A program made the position numbers and the translations under genes. Positions 41,182 through 51,513 of a DNA stretch of 64,000 nucleotides are shown in pieces. Every line of letters starts with the position of its first letter. The stretch's first letter is position 1. The notes below the pieces were generated by a model. The model was not told the origin of the DNA. It was given only the letters and a program-made list of their open reading frames with translations, and ran no database searches. This stretch comes from Kappaphycus alvarezii (taxonomy: Eukaryota; Rhodophyta; Florideophyceae; Gigartinales; Solieriaceae): the NCBI GenBank assembly GCA_002205965.3, contig NADL03000629.1, positions 310,001 to 374,000 on the forward strand. Reading direction: 5' to 3'.

Positions 41182-43100
41182 GATTAACTAAAAAGCCGGC
41201 TGTCAGGGTAATCTTGCAGGTGAAATACTGTAATGCATGCGCAGAATCTTGTTCGGTTGGACTTCGATGTGTATCATAGCCGCCGTTTGGGGTTAGAGAC
41301 AGGAGGGAGATGCAATGAAATGGTCGATAACGACTAGTGTATAGTACAATGATGGAGTCTCGTAGTCGTTAAAGTTGGTTGTCGGTGATGGCGTTATTCC
41401 GGAGGAGTTCCATGGTCCTGGTGGCGGTTCTTTGGGGCGTTGTCGTAGGGACTGGATGATGTCGGAACCAGTGTAGGAACCAGCGTAAGGCGAGGCGACG
41501 TGGTTGCCCCTTGAGGATGGGGGAGGTGAGGAAGGATGGGAATTGTTGCGATTTGTGTTACGGCGGGTGCGTGTCGGGGTGAGAAGCGACGTTGGCGGCG
41601 GGATGGGGGGTTGTTACGGGTATTCCAGACGGCGGTGTAGAGGTGGGATGGGAGCGTCTGGGATGCGGAAGTGAGGGTTTTGTGGAGAACCGAGTTGGCT
41701 CCATAGATTCTGATGATTTGCGTGGTGCGAGCCGCCGTTGACTTCTGGTTGCCTCTGCCCGTTTTGGTGGTGGCTTGAAGAGTGGAGAGGAAGTTGAAGG
41801 CTTGTCTTTGAAGAAGGCTGGTGAGGTCCGGGATTTGGAGGATGGCTCGTAGCCGGGATAGGTGGGTGGTGTTGAAGGTCCCTCTTGTGCGCAGGTAGGA
41901 TGCAAAGAGCTGTCGCTGGATGCAGAGGCCGGGGCGATGGAGCTCGTCGAGGTCGCGCAGCAGGATAGCTCCGTAGAGGTACGTGCTGCGTATGGAGGTG
42001 TGGAGGAGGTGGCCAGGACGGGCGGGGATCGTGTCAGTAGTGAGGGGCGTTGAGTGTGACAGGGACCGGGTGCCTTGTAGGGAAAAGGTTTGGGTGTTTT
42101 ACTCTTGGAAGATATATCCGATCTATGTAGGGTGCGTTATGCCCCGATGTTGGTCGCGTCGGAGTGTATTCCCTGGGGGTGATTGTCATCCCTAGGTATG
42201 GGGCCTTGTCGGAGAGAGGGATCGCCGTGGAATGGATTGTGAGTGGTAGTGCTGGGTGGCCGGGTGTTGGGAGATTAATATGCACTTGTTGGGTGCCCAG
42301 TTCATATGTCTGGCCGATGCTCACTGTTAACAGTCGTCGAGAAGAGTCTGGAGGAGGGAAGGGTCGTGGGAATGGAGGAGAAAGTCGTCTGCGAATAGTT
42401 TGCATGGAGGAGGGAGGGAGAGGGAGATCGTGATGGCCTTCAGGGCGTCGGGGAGGCCGTTAATAAAGACATTGAACAGGAGTGGGGAGAGAGGGGAACC
42501 TTGGGTAAGACCGAGGCGGATTTCCGTTGTCGTAGAGGCGCAGTAGTCTCTTGTCTGGACCGTGAGGGGCACGAGGCATGCTCTTATCATGTCTGTTTCT
42601 GTGTGGGGGAGCATGCGTCCGCAGTCGTGTAAGAGCAGTCGTAGGCTTTGAACATGTCCAAGACAGCGAGCCAGCGATCCCCTTGTCTTATGACTGCTTC
42701 CGTGGCTATGAGAGCGTGGAGGACCCCTATTCTTCTTTGGAAGCAAAATTGCATTGGGTGGGGAACTGTGAGGTCGGCTAGGAAAAAGGCGAGACCTCTT
42801 TCGATGGCTTTCCGGCAGTGCAATAAGAGGCAAAGAGGGCGGTAAATCGCTGGAGTTTATTGGTCCCCGCGTTTGTGGGCCGGGATCAGGTTGCCTGTTG
42901 CCCAGTTCTGGGGTAGTGGAGTGTTCGGCCTATTGTCGTCCACCAGGTGTACAGCAGAGTGGCGAAGAGAACGGGCTGAGGTGCATACCGGCATACAGGA
43001 TCGGCGTCCCGAGGTTGGCATACAGAACTGTAATAATCCCAACCGTTTTAGTGAGTGCGTGTGGAAATCTTTTACAAGAAACGAAAGCATCGCCTTTAAT
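41182..43100 (-). mobile_element. second LINE lineage, 5'-truncated, minus strand
   Basis: RT motifs on the minus strand: NWATGNLIPAHKRGDQ (about 42910-42860), HPMQFCFQRRIGVLHALI with LDMFKAYD (about 42760-42650), GLTQGSPLSPLLFNVFINGL (about 42510-42450) and LFADDFLLHS (about 42400). Downstream KAPYLGMTITPREYTPTRP matches the post-RT YLG segment of LINEs. These motifs differ clearly from the 26.8-36.9 kb LINE (YADD), so this is another family. Frame changes are frequent. The 5' end is lost at about 43100. Sequence from 41182 to about 41560 is probably its 3' end plus unknown DNA. Confidence 0.75.
42080..42126 (+). repeat. dispersed repeat copy (GTTTGGGTGTTTTACTCTTG family)
   Basis: GGGAAAAGGTTTGGGTGTTTT through GATATATCCGATCTAT matches the repeat at 18075/25628, 54026-54112 and 56321-56410. 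It lies inside the LINE reading, where its minus strand would read IDRIYLPRVKHPNLF. The match stops abruptly at 42126. Confidence 0.65.
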
Positions 43101-43389
43101 GATTAATGCTCAGGAGACCGCTAGCGCCATACAGCGATAGTCCCAGGCGCGCAGGGCCTGGGACTACACAGCAGGGGCCAAATCGGTGGTGTGGTCAAGA
43201 CGTCGCCGATTAACGGACGTAGCAACATATTGGACAATCAGGCATACGAATCTAACGAGGAGCGAATGTTTCTCGGCGGCAACAGAGGTACCACGCTTGC
43301 TGGGGAGAAAGTGGGCGGTTTGTTGCACGGCTTGATCAAACCCAGGTCCAATGCAACCATAGACTTCAGCAACTATTGTGGTGGTAGAT
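43101..43389. other. LINE tail and hairpin; no gene
   Basis: Contains the hairpin at 43139-43165. The rest may be the 3' tail of the LINE copy that continues at 43390. Confidence 0.4.
43139..43165. repeat. 10-bp stem hairpin AGTCCCAGGC/GCCTGGGACT
   Basis: Perfect 10-bp arms (43139-43148 and 43156-43165) enclose a 7-nt loop. It stands at the boundary between two LINE fragments and may be a remnant of a terminal structure. No T-tract follows in the manner of a terminator. Confidence 0.6.
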
Positions 43390-43887
43390 CTTTATGGGTC
43401 GTACAATGTCGCACAGAGGCGTGCGGTGGGTATTCATAAATTAACAACCATGGGGTGAAGGTCCAGTCCGTAGTATTCGCATGCAGTATGGTAATGGTGG
43501 CATTTCTCTGATTTTTTCCTGGAGATATAGCCATGTGGAGGACAAGAACGGAACACGGATGAGTGCGGACTGATGACAGAGACATCAAAGGCCTGCAGGC
43601 TGGCAGCGAACTCGGAGTCATTAAGAAACACATCGGGCGGAGCTGGGTCGCGGAAGAAGCAGAAGGATAAATGCGGTCAATTCGAGCCTATTGTTCCTCT
43701 CTGGTCAGTTGGGAGGCCGCAAGGAAGCCAGAAAAAGGGTGTGGAGGATCTGCAAAGCGCTGCTTCCGAGAAACGCGAACACCGTGGAGTGGGGCAGTAT
43801 GGAAGATGGACAGAGCTAGCTCGTTACGAAGTGCGTCGTGGCGGCGAACGCTACCGGCGCCAGTACTGCACACCATGGCGTGAGGAC
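43390..43887 (-). pseudogene. LINE C-terminal endonuclease-like domain (downstream part of copy split by element B)
   Basis: On the minus strand from the left edge of element B: HAMVCSTGAGSVRRHDALRN (zinc/His motif), then DPAPPDVFLND ... LQAFDVSVISP ... KKSEKCHHYHTACEYYG. These parallel the 26.8-kb LINE (GDHASGC...ATRHNFLRN; PADIFV...YDVTI...ADKV). The upstream part lies at 53052-53640 beyond element B. Joining the two flanks with one copy of the target site restores the DVHGHHAMVC motif. Confidence 0.75.
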
Positions 43888-44348
43888 TGATAGGGATAAA
43901 TCGGCGGGGGAAGAGATCCTCAGAACCGATTACCCTGAGAAGGAGGTGTTGCGAGCGACAAAAGTGCTGCCGTGGTATTGTTGAACGAACAAAAGGGAGT
44001 GTATATAGAAGAGAGTTGAGAAAGCTACAAGCAAGTATAAAAGGGGCAGAGTCTACCACTGACGCTCTGCGACCAGCGTAAGAAAAAGTGTTCTTGGGTC
44101 TGAAGTTGACTCTCAACTTCCTACTACTCGGGACTTGGCTTGAAGTTGTCTGCCAACTTGCTTGACCTCTCCATGAGGAAGCAGTTTACTCAGCTTATAT
44201 AGACTTTTGGCTACCCCTAAAGTCCGAACAAAACTACAGAAGATACTAAGAAATGCATAAAAATACTTTGTGTGGACAATATACTCTAAGCAAAAGATAC
44301 TTAAGAAACTAACAATTAATTTGGTCCTCTTATTTCCCATTCTCTAAA

Positions 44349-44951
44349 TCAGATCCAAACAACTCCTCTAAAATATCCATGCTGTCCAAGCAGTCCCCAA
44401 ATATCTGCGAATGGCTCACAACTCTCTATTTCCCCCTGGGAGATATCTAGACTACTAAAGATATCTCCATCCGGTTCCATCGTGGGCACAACTTGATCCA
44501 TACTCTCTATTCCAGGCCCCACCGTCCAACACTTTCCATGCCCCTGTTGCCTCATCCTCCTCATCCTCCTCCTCCTCCTCATCCTCTTCTTCCTCATCCT
44601 CATCCTCCTCATCCTCCTCATCTTCCTCATCCTCCTCATCCTCCTCATCTCCTCATCCTCCTCATCCTCCTCATCCTCATCTTCCTGATCCTCGTACACT
44701 AGCTCAGGGGCTAACCATTCCTCGAAGGACTCCCCGCTCTCCTCCTCGACCTTCTCAGCCTCTCCCGGACTTACCTCCCTCGCTTCTTCTTCTATGAAGA
44801 GGCGGCGCACGAACTCGATGATTTGCTTCTTTGTTTGCCGCCGGATGTAGTCGTCGGCATCGGTTGGCCCGTAGGCGGCGAGACGAAGGCCATTGATGGA
44901 ACGGGAAGGGCGGTTTTTGGAAATAGGGACAGAGGGGCGAAGGTTGCTCAT
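44349..44951 (-). CDS. U3-encoded acidic protein, candidate transcriptional activator (3' LTR copy)
   Basis: The ATG at 44951 opens MSNLRPSVPISKNRPSRSIN with a basic N-terminus and a predicted helix QTKKQIIEFVRRLFIEEEA. A Glu/Asp tract encoded by a CCTCAT-type repeat (about 44550-44690) follows, then a C-terminal part MEPDGDIFSSLDISQGEIES, CEPFADI. In the other LTR this part continues CGDCLDSMDILEELFGSDLE. Clusters of acidic residues with bulky hydrophobics (DIFSSLDI, DILEELF) resemble acidic activation domains; the basic N-terminus could bind nucleic acid. The position in U3 recalls MMTV sag. Here a 2-base deletion near 44398 alters the last ~20 residues, and the repeat tract shifts frame internally. 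No homolog recognised; the function is inferred. Confidence 0.65.
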   Translation of the reverse strand: MSNLRPSVPISKNRPSRSINGLRLAAYGPTDADDYIRRQTKKQIIEFVRRLFIEEEAREVSPGEAEKVEEESGESFEEWLAPELVYEDQEDEDEEDEEDEEMRRMRRMRKMRRMRRMRMRKKRMRRRRRMRRMRQQGHGKCWTVGPGIESMDQVVPTMEPDGDIFSSLDISQGEIESCEPFADIWGLLGQHGYFRGVVWI

Positions 44952-45061
44952 TGTGATAGAAGTTGGGGAACAGGAGGCAATGTGGGGTGCTTTGGGTGTG
45001 TGGGGGGAGAGGGGTGATGAGTAAAATGATCGGGGGCATTTGGAACTTAGAATAAAGGGGT

Positions 45062-45068
45062 TTAAATA
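45062..45068 (-). promoter_or_regulatory. internal TATA box (TATTTAA) in U3 of element B, 3' LTR
   Basis: CCTATTTAAACCCC on the minus strand lies about 111 bp before the U3 ORF ATG, separate from the main LTR TATA at 44201. The same sequence is at 52683-52677 in the other LTR. It would allow the U3 ORF to be transcribed on its own. Confidence 0.5.
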
Positions 45069-45333
45069 GGCTCCCGGGGCAGGTTCTATAGATTAGGAAT
45101 AGGTAAAATAAATCTGCAAGGGATTTTGCAATAGTGCATTTGCGCCCTTCTTCTCAAAAAAAGGCGAATTTGGAGGAGGAGGTAAGCTAAAAGGGAAAAG
45201 GGACTTGATTCGGGGTCGATTCAGAGGGTTAAATACAGTATAAAAATATCTAGATAAAATGGAAGTAAATTTGGAAATGACGGTTGGAGAAGTTAGGGGC
45301 GGGATCGTTGTAGGTTGCTGGATTACACGAGGG

Positions 45334-45439
45334 AAGTACCATTTCCTGTCTTACGTGAAGGGAGGACCATTTCCTGTATTACGTGAAGGGAGGACCATTT
45401 CCTGTATTAAATGAGGGGAGGACCATTTTTTGTATTACA
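45334..45439 (-). repeat. 28-bp tandem repeats at the U3 end of element B
   Basis: Four imperfect copies of a unit like CGTGAAGGGAGGACCATTTC plus CTGTATTA make up the outer end of U3. The same array is at 52945-53051, and two diverged copies start the LTR of element C (57393-57450). Repeats at this place in U3 often act as enhancers. Confidence 0.75.
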
Positions 45440-45472
45440 CGCCCCCTTTCTCAAGGCGAACGTCCCGGGTCG

Positions 45473-46690
45473 TCACTGCTCTTCTTCTGCTTCCGTTAGT
45501 GTTCGCTGTCTTATTGATAAGATGTATGGTCTCTCAAACGGGTACGGATGCAACTGATTACCAATATGATGCTCTAAAAAGTAGGTTCGCATTACTGGTA
45601 CCTCACTTTGTAGCATAGCCTCATATATTGGTTTGATCACATCGAGGTGGGGTTGAATACATTCTTCTTCCGTGACTCTTCCGAATCTTCCAAGAGTGAA
45701 AAAATATATGTGATATGCAAACTCTTCTGGAAGATGCCGGAGGAATGGATGTCGATAAGAAAAGAAGACGCGCATCATCAAGAACGAATCTTCGTAAGAT
45801 AAGTGCGGTCCATGTAGCGCCCTAAAACACAAACAGATGCTTATCATGAAATAAGAAATGACCTGCGCATCGTTCGCATCCTCGGAGATATTGCGCAATC
45901 CAAAAAGATAATCTTCTTCTTCCGACTGTATGCTGTGCATGGTTGTGAAGGAGAGCTAGAGATGAAGTTGTGGTGGACGGTCCCGATGAATGGCCGCGAC
46001 CAGCTCCTGACGTACTGGGACCTGCACGAGGTCCTCTCGGGGGACGACCGGAACCTCTTCTGGGCGGGTTGTTGTCTCCTGAAGGTCCTCCTCTGGTCAT
46101 CATCACTGCTTCAGGAGGATCCTCACCGCCTCCAACGTTCCCAATTTGTGGCGGAGAAACGTAAGGTTCCCATAGAGGATACGGGACCAGCCTGTATTCC
46201 ATATCCGGGGGTAAGGCGTAACTCTCAGTCGCACGTCTTGGTTGTTCTTGAGAAATACGTAAATTGGACGGATAATATTCAGATACGTTTGCGACAAGTC
46301 TCCAGCAGCTACCATTCCATATCTTCCTATAGAGTAATGATATATTACCTCCACAAACTCTGGACCTGCTTCCGTGAACCTTCCGTTTTGGAATGAAAAT
46401 AGAACTCTTATTAATAGTCGGAAATCTTCTTGAGGTAGCAATGGTCCGTTCAACGTACGAAAACATAGGCATATATTAATGTAGAAATGGATGATTACGT
46501 GGAGTTCGTAGTAGTCCCGCGTAACCGAGATGATCCATTCCCAGGCCCTTTTTCCTCCCATAGGAATCATTCTATAGTTAAAGATGAGTATGCCCCGTGG
46601 TTGCGCATAGTCCTGTGTGAGAAGGAATTCTTCAGGCCTCTGATGGTAAGGGACCAGACGACGTGCATGGATGGCCCTCCTTGATCTCTT
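45473..46690 (-). CDS. post-integrase extension of element B: duplicated unknown domain
   Basis: Same layout as in A. Domain 1 (about 46509-46160) has INICLCFRTLNGP and GRYGMV; the R/G/P/S linker lies at about 46150-45950; domain 2 has ISICLCFRALHGP and GRFGRV. In B the segment MHSIQSEEEDYLFGLRNISE runs into domain 2 without interruption (45940-45473). A one-base insertion near 45950 and a deletion near 46220 affect the linker and domain 1 instead. A and B together show the extension was one open frame. Confidence 0.85.
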
Positions 46691-49487
46691 CCCTGAGCTT
46701 GAACAGAGCTGATAGTGCGGGTGTCTTTCCTCCGTGACGATGCAAGGGTTCGAGTACTTGGTTTGGAAGGCCGGCCACTTCACAGCCTGCTGCATTGCTT
46801 TTCCATGTACTACAAGTACTTTAGAGCCAACTGAAAAGGTTCTGACTGCAGGTTCTGCATCCTTATTTCTTGTTTGTGTTAGCGCGCGGTGTGATCTCCA
46901 GCCTTCGTGGCCAGTAGTTCAACTTCCCTACTCTCTTCATCGATAATATTTGTTTCCATGTCTCTCTGTAACATTCTAGGAGCCCTTCCGTACATTAGCT
47001 CGAATGGTGAGCGTCCATTTCTTCCTCTTCTTCGACGGTAGCCGTATAACACTTTTGGTAAGGCATCTTCCCACTGGATTTCATTCTCCAACATAGTTTT
47101 CGATATTGCTCGTTTGATGGTTCCAACCATCCTCTCCGCTTTCCCGTTGGACATAGGAGCGTATGCGAGAACGGTCTTCAGCTGAATCCTTTCTCTTCCA
47201 AAAAACGAAGCAGTGAAGTTGCAGTAAAACAAAGGGCGTTATCCGAGATGATCCTTTTTGGAAGACCAAACGGTTCAATTATTTCTTTTTCGATGAATCT
47301 CAGTACCACCTCAGCATTTGCCTCCTCGACTGCAACTGCTATTGGCCATCCAGTAAGATGTTCCACCCCTATAAGGAGATATTTGTTTCCGGAAGAAGTT
47401 TCCTTGAACGGGCCGCGAAGTCAATTGAGAAGGTTTCAAAGAGACCGGAAACTGGAAAACTTAGAGTTGTCTTATACTTCCGTATTGGAGTGAATTTTTG
47501 GCAGTTGTCGCAGCTTTTCACGAAGTTATAGACGTCCTTATGGATACCGGGCCACCAGAATCTCTCAGTTACGAATTTTTTGGTTGTTTCGAGATCCCAA
47601 TGCCCTAGCTCATCATGGAAAGTCCTCAAGATCTTCATTCTTTCTTTCAAAGGGGCCACTAGTCGGGGACCGGCTTTAGTGTGCCGGAAAAGTTTCCCAT
47701 TCCACAATGTAAAAGCCTTTTGATTCCTGCGTACCCAATTTCGGTGTTCAAGATCAACCTTTCTCATTTCTAGTCCATCGAGGAATTTGATCAGTCCGTG
47801 AATATTAGCTTCGTACTCGTTATCGTTCGCAACTGCAACTCGGCGACTCCGACGATGTCCTCCGAAGCTTTTTCATTTGGAATCAGTGCGTCCCTCAAGC
47901 GGGATAGGTAATCGGCAGGCTGATTATTGCGTCCGGGTCTATACACAATTTCAAACCGATATTCTGCGAAAATGTCGAGCCATCGGGCCAAGCGGTGATG
48001 TACATCCTTCTTTTGGAATGCTGTTTTAAGTGCCTGGTGATCAGTTATCAAGACAAATTTCTCGAGTGATAAAAGGTATACGCGAAACTTTTTCAGCGCG
48101 AAGACGACAGCTAGCGCTTCTTTCTCGCAGACTGAGTATCTCTTTTCCGCGTCATTCAGAGTTCGGCTTGCGAATTGAACAGGGTGTAGTCTTCCGTTTT
48201 CATCTTTTTGGGACAAAACGGCACCCAAAGACCGTTCTGAGGCATCTGTCTCCACAACGAATGGTCTCTTGAAATCTGGGTACATGAGAACTGGGGGACA
48301 CATAGCTTATCTTTAAGCTCCTGAAATGCAGTTTCCATTTCCTTGTTCCAGTAAAATTTTCCGTTCTTCGTAGTGCTGGCATGTAACGGTGCTGCAGTCT
48401 TGGCGAAATCTTTGATAAATCTTCTGTAATATGAGGCCAGTCCTAAGAAGCTTCGGACCTCCGTCTTTGAAGCGGGCCTTGGTGCCAACTTTATTTTTTT
48501 CGTTTTCTCTGGATCCACTCTAATTCCCTCTTGGTCGACGATATGACCGAGTAATTGGATAGAAGTTTTCGCAAAGAAGCATTTGCTCAACTTAATTTTC
48601 AAGCTATACTCCGATATCCTCTCCACAACTGTATTGACGTGCGAGATGTGCTGATCCAATGTTTCTGAGAATATGACGACATCATCGATATAGACTCTTG
48701 CGAATGGAAGTCCTTTCAAAACCTCGTTCATCATTCTTTGGAATGTAGCTGGTGCATTCATGAGACCAAAAGGCATCACTTCGAACCTGAACGTACCGGC
48801 TTTGCTGGTAAAGGTTGTTTTTTCCTTACATTTTTCATCCAATGGAATCTGCCAATAGCCAGTGTAAAGGTCAATTGAGGTGAAATATCTCCCGTCCTTC
48901 AGGTCCTCGAGGATCTCCTCCATGTTCGGAATCGGAAATCGATCGGGTATCATTCTCTGGTTCAGTTGTCGGTAATCGACGCAAAAACGCAGCTTTCCAT
49001 CCTTCTTTGGTGCGACCACAACTGGAAACGACCATGGGGATGAAACTGGTCGAATAATATCATTTTTCAGCATACTTGTAACATTTTCTGAGATAAATTG
49101 GTCATATTTTGGCGGTTGACGTCTAGGCTTGTGGTAAATCGGTTGAGTGTCGGTAAGTTCGAACGAGTGAGTAACCGGTACACTTGCTTGTCTCAAATCT
49201 GAAACGCTCCATGCAATTACTTCGGAAGATGTTAACATGTCGGATATTTTCAGTGAGGCGGGGGCGGGAAGGTGCTGCACTTTTCCTTGGATTTCTGCCA
49301 TTTGGCGCCCTTTTTCTTCTTGATCCTCAACCTCAATATTTTGAAGGACCTCTTCCGTCGTGCTCACATCTTCATATATGGAGTTCGCCGTATTCTTATT
49401 TTCTTTGCAAAGGTAATCTTCTTTCATGCTCCGAATTCTGTCCTTTGATTCGATATCATCGCAAAAAGAAACACATTCGGGTTTCAA
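46691..49487 (-). pseudogene. pol: RT-RNase H-integrase of element B
   Basis: A continuous frame 49487-48156 (443 codons) covers the end of the protease linker, RT with [34 protein letters not shown] and the thumb. RNase H is at 48303-47791 (VVETDASERSLGAVL, ITDHQALKTAF). Integrase spans 47767-46700: H-DELG-H ... CDNC, FSIDFA, RIISDNALCF, SNGKAERMVGTIK. One-base deletions relative to A near 48297, 47829, 47414 and 47189 split it. The residues for all activities are present. Confidence 0.88.
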
Positions 49488-49499
49488 ACTTATCCTAGA

Positions 49500-51425
49500 A
49501 TCCAGTCGTCATCTGTTTCAAACCCGGAATCATAATCGTCCCATGCCATGTTCATTACCCCCGAGGGTACCCTTTTCCACTTCCGAAAGTGTTAGTTGGT
49601 TCCGAATCTTCGCTGTCATAGCTAGAAGTGAAATCTTCACTGTCCGTTTCTTTTAAATCCAGGATGCGTGCTTTTGTCGAAATCCAGGGGCATCTTCACG
49701 GTTCTGCCGTCAATATTAACTGAAACCATTTGGTTGCCCAAGTCAATGCATGTTCCTAGTCTTTCCATTGTGGGGCAGCCAATGATTGCATCAAAGGGAG
49801 ATCCGGCATGACAAGAAAGTCTACATCAACTTTAGAGTCCCCAAAGAACACGGAAACCTTGTCAACAGTGCCCATGCATTTTGAGACGGTTCCATCCGCT
49901 ACAGTTATTTTTCGAGTCGTTGGAGTAATTTCGAGACCTAGATCTGTCACCAAGTTTCTGAAATGAGGTTTGGAACAGCACCCGAATCGAAGAGAGCTTG
50001 GGTTTTCATACCCAATACTTTGACTGGTACCAGCTTAAGACGTCTTGGTGCTGTCGAGGCCGATTGAAGAAACAGTTTCTTACCCTTAGCGGACTTATAG
50101 ACCTGATAATTTTTTTGAGTTCTTTTCTCGCATCCTCTGCGTCGCCCCTCAAAAGTTGACCAAACGTTATCCCAGTTGGGGCCGATGCAAGCTCAGCCAC
50201 CAAATTGTACCTCTTCACATACTCTAGTACGTCCTTAGAGATACTCTTAACTTTCTTACTCTTTTTCGTCTTCTTGGCCGGAGTGACTCCACTCCTGGAA
50301 CAACTTGATCAGACCTCTTGGTTCGAGGAGGTACAGGTGCTGGGATATGCTCCAGCATTCCATACTCTAGCCTAGGTTTCTTCGATAAAATGTTCCCTTC
50401 CCCATCCCTTTTTGTCACATTGACTTGACTAATCTCTTCAGCGATGGATACGTTACCGGCATCCGTCAACCTTTGATCCCTTCTATTTTGTAAGATTTTC
50501 ACCTCTGGTCCTGACTCACTCCTCGCTTCCGATAAATTTGCTCTTCTGTTGTCTTTAGACCAGCAGTTACTTTCATGATGCCCATATCGACCGCACTTTG
50601 CACAACGAGTGTTTCTATGTGGATTATCAGGACACCTGTTTGCAAAGTGTCCAGGCTTGTGACAGTAAGAACAGACTTCTGCGGCCTTAGGGGCCCCAGA
50701 CTGGTTCTTCTTAATGGTAAGAGTAAGGCTTTCCAACTGCGAGGTTATCATGTCAAGTCGATTATCGAATCGGGTTTCCAACCTTTCTTCCAAGTTTTTG
50801 ACATCGCTCCTGACAGATTCTAATGCCGCTGCACTAGTAGCCGGCCTTTGATAATTCTTTTCAGGATGTACGATAGACATCGATGTGCGGGTTTCCCTCG
50901 GTACCTCACTCAGTGACTGAAACGTCTCCGAATTTTTGACAAATTCTACTATGGTACCCTTCAGTTCATCAAAAGTGTGAGGGCCCTTGATGAGGAGGAA
51001 ATCGGAGAGCCGCTTATCCCCCATAGCCGCCTTACGCAGCATTCCGTACTTGGCTTGGGCGTTGAACCCAGCCTTTTCATAAAGATCACACAAGTACACC
51101 AATGAGCTTAACAAATCGTCGAAGTTGAGCCGGGCCTCTATGGCGGTACGAATCATCTCATCTGGTTCTACCTCCTTAGCATACTCTTTCACAAGCCACT
51201 CACATACCTCACCGAAGTTACGCCCATTCCCGTTAAGAGACCACCCGTCGATAAACTTGGACTTATATTTGTGCTTTGCGTCACCATGAAGATAGGCGAA
51301 GATACTTGCGGCCTTCTCTTCATCGCCCTTCTCTCGCATCACAACGTTGACATATGTGTAAAGAAACTCCTCAACGTCTTCAGTCTTGCCCCTGTGAACG
51401 TTATACGAGCAGCGTTGAGATCCAT
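49500..51425 (-). pseudogene. gag: gag-protease of element B
   Basis: The ATG at 51425-51423 (MDLNAARITF) is followed by the same four-G run as in A (C has five), which puts it one base out of frame with the gag frame. That frame reads through capsid (EDVEEFLYTYVNV), coiled coil and two CCHC knuckles (CSYCHKPGHFANRC, CAKCGRYGHHESNC) to about 50230. Frame changes near 50290, 50100, 49950 and 49790 break the basic linker and protease region, of which TDLGLEITPTTRKITVAD and VFFGDSKVDVDF are readable. Confidence 0.82.
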
Positions 51426-51513
51426 GATTACAGAAAAGAAATCCCCCGAAGTGTTCCTTACTACTGCTCAACTCGAATACCTCGGGTGCAACCCCCTCCA
51501 CAAGAGTACCAAA

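Larger units (their letters stand above)
43888..45439 (-). repeat. 3' LTR of element B
   Basis: The minus-strand sequence starts TGTAATACAAAAAATGG and ends CCCTATCA. It has tandem repeats (45334-45439), an internal TATA box (45062-45068), the U3 ORF (44951-44349), then the main promoter TATATAA (44201-44195) and R/U5. Confidence 0.92.

Noticed and set aside
44493-44702. Proline/histidine-rich plus-strand ORF opposite the acidic tract
   Set aside because: It is the reverse reading of the CCTCAT repeat and is not conserved between the LTRs.
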